A DNA stretch of 9,893 bases from Chloroflexota bacterium (GTDB lineage: Bacteria; Chloroflexota; Limnocylindria; Limnocylindrales; CSP1-4), in the NCBI GenBank assembly GCA_004298915.1, contig SCTE01000110.1, forward strand, positions 1 through 9,893, written 5' to 3'. The position numbers and the translations under genes are program-made. Under the pieces are notes generated by a model, which was given only the letters and a program-made list of their open reading frames with translations, was not told the DNA's origin and did not search any database. How positions within the stretch are numbered: the stretch's first letter is position 1; each line of letters opens with the position of its first letter. Positions 6,382 through 9,893 of the stretch are shown one piece after another.

Positions 6382-7358
6382 TGGCCACGATCTGGGTCGT
6401 CGGCGAACTCAACGGCGACGGATCGCTGGCCCGTGTCTCGACCGAGGCCGCAACGCTGGCCCGGACGCTGGCTACGGCGGCGGGGGCAGAGGCGGCAGGG
6501 ATCGTGGTCGCGGCCGATCCTTCGTCCGCGGCGACCGAACTGGCGACCTACGTGTCGCGCGTCGTCTCGATCACGGATCCGGAGGCCGCCGGGCACGTCT
6601 GGGCGTCGATTGCCGCCGAGCGCGTCGCCGAGGTCATCGGCTCGGATCCCGGCACGACCGTGCTGGTTGGGGCGGGTCCCGACGGCCGCGACGTCGCGGG
6701 CGCCCTGTCGGCACTCACAGGCCTCGGTGTCCTCGTGAACGCGATCGGCGTGACCTGGGCCGACGGAGGCCCCGCGGTCGAGATGAGCGTCTTCGGCGGC
6801 AAGCTCATCACGACGTCCGGGTTCACCTCGAAGGGCGGGATCATCACGATCCGCCCGAACACCGTGACGGCCGAAGTGGCCGGTACCATCGGCAGGATCG
6901 AGCCGGCTGCCCCGTCGGGATCCCTCAGCCTCCCGAAGGTCGCGATCACGGAACAGGTCGTCGAGGCCGGCGCGGCGGCGCCGATCGAGGAGGCCCGGAT
7001 CATCGTGTCCGGCGGACGCGGCGTCGGCGGCGCCGCCGGGTTCGAGCTCGTCGCCTCGGTCGCGGCCGCGCTCAACGGGGCCGTCGGCGCGACCCGGGCC
7101 GCCGTGGACGCGGGCTGGATCCCCTATGCGCAGCAGATCGGGCAGACCGGCAAGATCGTCAAGCCCGAGCTCTACCTGGCCCTCGGGATCTCGGGCGCGA
7201 TCCAGCACAAGGTCGGGATGCAGACCGCGGGCACGATCGTCGCGGTGAACCGCGATCCGGATGCCCCGATCGCCGAGTTCGCCGACCTGGTCGTGGTGGG
7301 TGACCTGTTCGAGGTCGTGCCTGCCCTGCTGCTGGCATTGGAGGCGCGCGCGGGATAG
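6381..7358 (+). CDS. etfA: Electron transfer flavoprotein alpha subunit (EtfA)
   Basis: EtfA binds the redox-active FAD of ETF and pairs with the upstream EtfB. The 325-residue product is of normal length. An N-terminal Rossmann-like domain (about 1-190) starts with IWVVGELNGDG. The C-terminal FAD domain has SGGRGVGG (210-217), GATRAAVDAGWIPYAQQIGQ (236-255), TGKIVKPELYLALGISGAIQ (256-275), HKVGM (276-280), AVNRDPDAPIAEFADLVVVG (288-307) and DLFEVVP (308-314). This is the complete FAD-binding signature of the non-bifurcating-looking bacterial ETF. Whether it bifurcates cannot be settled by eye, but the neighbouring simple acyl-CoA dehydrogenase and EMO argue for ordinary electron transfer to quinone. 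The start is ATG 6381 with GGAGG at 6368-6372, eight bases upstream. Confidence 0.96.
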   Translation: MATIWVVGELNGDGSLARVSTEAATLARTLATAAGAEAAGIVVAADPSSAATELATYVSRVVSITDPEAAGHVWASIAAERVAEVIGSDPGTTVLVGAGPDGRDVAGALSALTGLGVLVNAIGVTWADGGPAVEMSVFGGKLITTSGFTSKGGIITIRPNTVTAEVAGTIGRIEPAAPSGSLSLPKVAITEQVVEAGAAAPIEEARIIVSGGRGVGGAAGFELVASVAAALNGAVGATRAAVDAGWIPYAQQIGQTGKIVKPELYLALGISGAIQHKVGMQTAGTIVAVNRDPDAPIAEFADLVVVGDLFEVVPALLLALEARAG

Positions 7359-7380
7359 CCTGTTCGCGTCGGCGGCTCGG

Positions 7381-7420
7381 GGTCGGCGACGCGGGGATCC
7401 GGATCGGCGAATCGCCGACC
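7381..7420 (+). repeat. Competing inverted repeats between etfA and the next gene
   Basis: GGTCGGCGA (7381-7389) pairs perfectly with TCGCCGACC (7412-7420) around 22 bases, and can be extended by CTC/GAG with a two-base bulge. A third copy, TCGGCGA (7404-7410), can pair with the same right arm in a tight hairpin instead. The two folds are mutually exclusive. No T-run follows; the next bases are the purine-rich ribosome binding site of the gene starting at 7438. It may be a transcript-stabilising or attenuator-like element at the end of the etf transcript, or simple GC-rich symmetry. Confidence 0.5.
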
Positions 7421-7426
7421 GAGCAG

Positions 7427-7437
7427 AGGGGGAAGGA
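7427..7437 (+). promoter_or_regulatory. Ribosome binding site that supports a TTG start
   Basis: The purine run AGGGGGAAGGA lies directly before TTG 7438. It is the strongest Shine-Dalgarno-like stretch in this gap. Longer starts in the same frame lie inside etfA and would add residues with no membrane-protein character. Confidence 0.6.
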
Positions 7438-7992
7438 TTGGAGACCGCGCAGGCGATCGCGCTCCTCGGCTTCGTCGTCCTCGCCGTCGCCGTGGCCTAT
7501 GTCGTGCGCCGCGCCAGTCGCGTGCTCTATCGGACCCGGATCGCCGAGAGCTTCCGGACCGCCGCCGCGGACCTCGACGTTCGGGTCAACCAGAGCCTCG
7601 GTGAGGTGGCCCACCTGATCGATGTCGTCCGCCGGCGCGAGGCCGACGCATCGACGATCCGGGCAAGCCTGGCCGCGGCCCAGGACGCAGCCCTGCGCTA
7701 CGCCGACGAGGCCCGGGCCCTGAACGGCCCACCATCGACCAAGCCGGACAAGGTCCGCATGGTCGAGGAGCTCGAGCGGGCCGAGCGGGCGCTGGCCCTC
7801 GTGGACCATGGCTGCGAACTGGCGTCGGAGGGTGCCCGGATGGAGCGCGGGCCGGAGGCGGACACATCGATCAAGCGGGGCTACCTCAACCTGCTCCATG
7901 CCCGGGAGTCGTTCTCGGAGCACGTCCGCTCGGCCATCGAGGAGGCCGAGGCCGCGTCGCCGGCGCGCCGGCTCGGGCGCCGTCCCGGCTGA
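7438..7992 (+). CDS. Unknown protein with one membrane helix and a helical, coiled-coil-like cytoplasmic part
   Basis: I do not recognise this 184-residue protein. It has one N-terminal hydrophobic helix (about residues 6-23), then RRASRVLYRTR (24-34), whose positive charge implies a cytoplasmic C-terminus. The rest is almost all predicted helix, rich in Ala, Glu and Arg: about 35-95, then a break at NGPPSTKP (96-103), then 104-135 and 144-173. Heptad-like spacing of hydrophobic residues suggests coiled coil. The most distinctive stretch is SIKRGYLNLLHARESFSEHV (144-163). The C-terminus is short and basic (RRLGRRPG). The start is taken as TTG 7438 because of the ribosome binding site at 7427-7437 and because it places the helix at the N-terminus. 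It lies 79 bases after etfA and 80 before nrdR, so it could be the last gene of the etf transcript. No enzymatic motif is visible. Confidence 0.7.
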   Translation: METAQAIALLGFVVLAVAVAYVVRRASRVLYRTRIAESFRTAAADLDVRVNQSLGEVAHLIDVVRRREADASTIRASLAAAQDAALRYADEARALNGPPSTKPDKVRMVEELERAERALALVDHGCELASEGARMERGPEADTSIKRGYLNLLHARESFSEHVRSAIEEAEAASPARRLGRRPG

Positions 7993-8010
7993 CTCGTTCT
8001 CGCCGAATCG

Positions 8011-8026
8011 ACACACCATGTAGTGG
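8011..8026 (+). promoter_or_regulatory. NrdR box 1 upstream of nrdR
   Basis: ACAC-ACCATGTA-GTGG follows the 16-bp NrdR-box plan (ACAC, eight bases with A/T at both outer positions, GTGT). It ends immediately before the -10 box at 8027. Its centre lies 31 bp, three helical turns, from box 2, the spacing known for tandem NrdR sites. Confidence 0.75.
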
Positions 8027-8032
8027 TATGCT
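8024..8032 (+). promoter_or_regulatory. Extended -10 promoter of nrdR-dcd
   Basis: TGGTATGCT has the extended -10 form TGnTATnnT between the two NrdR boxes. Transcription would start near 8039, so box 1 covers the region just upstream of the -10 and box 2 covers the first transcribed bases, which suits repression. No good -35 is seen at the right distance. A perfect TTGACA at 8036-8041 has no matching -10 downstream. Confidence 0.5.
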
Positions 8033-8041
8033 CGCTTGACA

Positions 8042-8057
8042 CCACAACCCCTAGTGG
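8042..8057 (+). promoter_or_regulatory. NrdR box 2 upstream of nrdR
   Basis: CCAC-AACCCCTA-GTGG matches the NrdR-box plan: CAC and GTG arms eight bases apart, with AA...TA at the edges of the spacer. The symmetry extends outward to GACACCAC / GTGGTGTC (8038/8039-8061), a perfect eight-base inverted repeat around AACCCCTA. It ends 15 bases before the nrdR start codon. Confidence 0.8.
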
Positions 8058-8072
8058 TGTCGAGGAGGATGG

Positions 8073-8570
8073 ATGCGCTGCCCCCAGTGCGGTGAGCGGG
8101 ACACGCGGGTCGTGGATTCGCGCGACCTGGACGATTCGGCAACGATCCGCCGTCGGCGCGAGTGCGGCTCGTGCAGTCTCCGGTTCACGACCTACGAGCG
8201 GATCGAGGCACCGCGCCTGGTCATCGTCAAGCGGGACGGCGTCCGCCAGGAGTTCGACCGCGAGAAGCTCGCCTCGGGACTTCGCAAGGCGCTGACCCGG
8301 CGGCCGGTGCCGGCCTCCGCCGCCGAGCAGGCAGCCGATGCGATCGAGGCGACCCTCCGGGCCGAGGGCATGACCGAGGTCCCGTCCTCGCGCGTCGGCC
8401 AGCTGGCGATGGCCAGCCTGCGCGAGCTCGACCAGATCGCCTACATTCGATTTGCCAGCGTGTACCAGAGCTTCGACGACCTGGAGGACCTCAAGCGCGA
8501 AGTGGATACCCTATACGCCCAGTGGAGCCCGAAGGACGGCGTCTCGAGTGCCAGGGACGGCGCCCGATGA
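8073..8570 (+). CDS. nrdR: Transcriptional repressor NrdR
   Basis: NrdR is the zinc-ribbon/ATP-cone repressor that senses ATP and dATP and shuts down ribonucleotide reductase genes. The 165-residue product is of normal length. The zinc ribbon uses Cys3, Cys6, Cys31 and Cys34 (MRCPQCG ... CGSC). RVVDSRDLDD and IRRRRECGSCSLRFTTYER are the standard DNA-binding signature. The ATP-cone runs from about 49 (LVIVKRDGVRQEFDREKL) to about 139, with YIRFASVYQSFDDLEDL (124-140) at its end. The last 15 residues are a variable tail. The start is ATG 8073 after AGGAGG at 8063-8068; an ATG at 8069 is out of frame. Tandem NrdR boxes directly upstream indicate autoregulation. The stop overlaps the dcd start by four bases (ATGA), so the genes are co-transcribed and coupled. 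No ribonucleotide reductase gene is in view. Confidence 0.97.
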   Translation: MRCPQCGERDTRVVDSRDLDDSATIRRRRECGSCSLRFTTYERIEAPRLVIVKRDGVRQEFDREKLASGLRKALTRRPVPASAAEQAADAIEATLRAEGMTEVPSSRVGQLAMASLRELDQIAYIRFASVYQSFDDLEDLKREVDTLYAQWSPKDGVSSARDGAR

Positions 8571-9148
8571 GCGTCCTGTCGGACCGCGACATTCGCGCCT
8601 CGATCGACGCCGGGGCCATCGGGATCCGCCCGTTCGATCCGACGGATGTCCAGCCGTCGTCGGTTGACCTGCACCTCGACCGCAGCTTCCGGGTCTTCCG
8701 GAACAACCGGTACGCGTACATCGACGTCCGCCAGCCCCAGCCGGACCTGACGGAGCTGCTCCACATCGCCGACGACGAGCCGTTCATCCTCCATCCGGGT
8801 GAATTCGTCCTCGGCCAGACGCTCGAATGGGTGGAGCTGCCGGGCGACCTCGTCGCGCGCCTCGAGGGCAAGAGTTCGCTCGGTCGCCTCGGGCTCCTCA
8901 TCCACTCCACGGCCGGCTACGTCGATCCGGGCTGGAAGGGCAACCTGACCCTCGAGCTCTCGAACGTCGCCAACCTGCCGATCGCCCTGTACCACGGCAT
9001 GAAGATCGGGCAGATCAGCTTCTTCAAGATGTCGAGCCCGGTCGATCGGCTGTACGGCAGTCCCGAGCTCGGCTCGAAGTACCAGGGCCAGTCCGAGCCG
9101 ACCGCGTCGGCCTTCCATCGCGACTTCGGCGCCGACCGGAAGGGCTGA
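8567..9148 (+). CDS. dcd: dCTP deaminase, probably the bifunctional dUMP-forming type
   Basis: dCTP deaminase makes dUTP from dCTP; the bifunctional (DCD-DUT, DcdB) form also releases pyrophosphate to give dUMP for thymidylate synthesis. The 193-residue product is of usual length. It has the N-terminal LSDRDIRASIDAGAIGIRPF (4-23), QPSSVDLHL (29-37), RLEGKSSLGRLGLLIHSTAG (98-117), YVDPGWKGNLTLELSNVANL (118-137) and MKIGQISF (145-152). The C-terminal lid YGSPELGSKYQGQ is at 163-175. Glu130 in TLELSN is the expected catalytic residue. The HSTAGYVDPG and LELSNVANLP sequences resemble the bifunctional Mycobacterium tuberculosis and Methanocaldococcus enzymes rather than the VTAHRIDPG of E. coli, hence the bifunctional call, which is inference. 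The start overlaps the nrdR stop by ATGA; the downstream gene begins three bases after the stop. Confidence 0.95.
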   Translation: MSVLSDRDIRASIDAGAIGIRPFDPTDVQPSSVDLHLDRSFRVFRNNRYAYIDVRQPQPDLTELLHIADDEPFILHPGEFVLGQTLEWVELPGDLVARLEGKSSLGRLGLLIHSTAGYVDPGWKGNLTLELSNVANLPIALYHGMKIGQISFFKMSSPVDRLYGSPELGSKYQGQSEPTASAFHRDFGADRKG

Positions 9149-9151
9149 TCC

Positions 9152-9893
9152 GTGGCCATCAACGACGCGGTCCACTGGTCGGCGGATCTCGGCGGGGGGA
9201 CGACCGTCGCGCTGGTCCAGGCCGGCACGTTCCGGTCCGATGCGGGAGCGCTGTTCGGCCCGGTTCCGCGCCTCTTGTGGGATCGCTGGGTGACCGAGGA
9301 GATCGACCATGAACATCGGCTCCTCCAGGCGCTGAACTGCCTCCTCGTCGAGACGCCCGCCGGGCGCGTCCTCATCGAGACGGGTATCGGCGAGCGCGTC
9401 TCGGACAAGGTTCGGGCCATGCGCGGCTACGAGGGGACGCCGGTCGTGCCGGCGCTTCACGCGGCGGGGTTTGACCCGGTGACCATCGACGTCGTCGCCA
9501 TGAGCCACCTCCACTTCGACCACGCCGGCGGACTCCTGCTCGCCGATGGCTCGCGCGCCTTTCCACGGGCGCGGATCGTGGCCCAGCGGGCCGAATGGGA
9601 GATCGCGCTCGATGACAACAGCCGCGTCGTGGCGTCCTACGACCAACCCGAGATCCGGCTCGTCCGCGAATGGGGCGAGGCCGACTGGGCGGACGGCGAG
9701 ACCGAGCTCCTGCCCGGCGTGACGGCCGTGCCGACCGGCGGGCACTCGATGGGGCACCAGGCCATCGTGGTCCGCGGCTCCGGCCCGACGGCGCGGACGC
9801 TGGCGTTCTTCGGGGACCTGTGCATGCGACCGTGGAGCGCGAACCCGCGCTGGGTCACCTCGTTCGATGACTTCCCGCTAGACTCGGTCGAGG
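9152..9893 (+). CDS. Metallo-beta-lactamase-fold hydrolase (3' end outside window)
   Basis: An open frame from GTG 9152 runs off the window after 247 residues, without a stop. It has the metallo-beta-lactamase metal-binding motif SHLHFDHAGG (118-127: His119, His121, Asp123, His124). A third-motif histidine lies in TGGHSMGHQ (195-203, His197), and FFGDLCMRPW (219-228) supplies the bridging Asp222. The last expected histidine lies beyond the edge or is not identifiable. The segment before the metal site (ALFGPVPRLLWDRWV, 33-47; LLVETPAGRVLIETGIG, 64-80) is typical of lactonase-like family members. The substrate is unknown; lactones, glyoxalase-type thioesters and phosphodiesters all occur in this superfamily. 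GGAAGGG at 9138-9144, within the dcd end, serves as ribosome binding site. It starts three bases after dcd, so it is probably the third gene of the nrdR-dcd operon. Confidence 0.9.
   Translation, partial: MAINDAVHWSADLGGGTTVALVQAGTFRSDAGALFGPVPRLLWDRWVTEEIDHEHRLLQALNCLLVETPAGRVLIETGIGERVSDKVRAMRGYEGTPVVPALHAAGFDPVTIDVVAMSHLHFDHAGGLLLADGSRAFPRARIVAQRAEWEIALDDNSRVVASYDQPEIRLVREWGEADWADGETELLPGVTAVPTGGHSMGHQAIVVRGSGPTARTLAFFGDLCMRPWSANPRWVTSFDDFPLDSVE

Noticed and set aside
6381..7358. Electron-bifurcating role for EtfAB
   Set aside because: The neighbours are a simple acyl-CoA dehydrogenase and a quinone-side Fe-S reductase, and no ferredoxin or second flavoprotein partner is present. Ordinary electron transfer is the simpler reading.
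8036..8041. TTGACA as the -35 box of the nrdR promoter
   Set aside because: It is a perfect hexamer, but no -10-like sequence lies 16-18 bases downstream; the extended -10 at 8024-8032 is the better candidate.
8441..9757. A 438-codon open frame on the minus strand across dcd and the MBL hydrolase
   Set aside because: Both + strand genes carry complete catalytic motifs; the antisense frame has none and results from high GC.

Overview
The window is very GC-rich, densely packed bacterial DNA, with G/C at most third codon positions, GTG and TTG starts alongside ATG, and stop/start overlaps between genes. The dCTP deaminase most resembles the mycobacterial type, and the ETF:menaquinone oxidoreductase belongs to a family used by Actinomycetota and other menaquinone users. 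This points to a high-GC respiratory bacterium, probably Chloroflexota (Limnocylindria/Ellin6529-like) or Actinomycetota. The sequence alone does not decide between them. I see no insertion sequence, phage gene, CRISPR array, tRNA or rRNA.

Positions 1-1888 hold the end of a molybdenum cofactor block on the + strand: the C-terminal part of MoeA (cut by the window edge), MoaC, and a MogA/MoaB-family protein. The last of these overlaps, by TGATG, the start of a 705-residue membrane Fe-S oxidoreductase (1888-4005) of the EtfD / ETF:menaquinone oxidoreductase (EMO) type. A small minus-strand gene for a membrane-anchored zinc ribbon (4064-4270) follows. Beyond it, an acyl-CoA dehydrogenase (4375-5553), EtfB (5593-6381) and EtfA (6381-7358) form a + strand cluster. 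Together these genes encode a complete route for electrons: acyl-CoA to dehydrogenase FAD, to EtfAB, to the membrane Fe-S/heme protein, to menaquinone.

Positions 7438-7992 encode an unrecognised protein with one N-terminal membrane helix and a helical, partly coiled-coil cytoplasmic part. It is preceded by a set of competing inverted repeats.

Positions 7993-8072 form a well-defined regulatory region with two NrdR-box-like palindromes 31 bp apart around an extended -10 promoter. It drives nrdR (8073-8570), which overlaps by ATGA a dcd gene (8567-9148) that looks like the bifunctional dUMP-forming type. A metallo-beta-lactamase-fold hydrolase (9152 to the edge) follows three bases later, probably in the same operon. 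No ribonucleotide reductase gene is present, so what is visible is NrdR autoregulation coupled to pyrimidine deoxynucleotide supply.

Most of the window is recognisable metabolism. The parts most worth a second look are the Moco/EMO/ACAD/ETF arrangement, the tandem NrdR boxes in front of nrdR-dcd, the small zinc-ribbon membrane protein inside the ETF cluster, and the unknown membrane coiled-coil protein.
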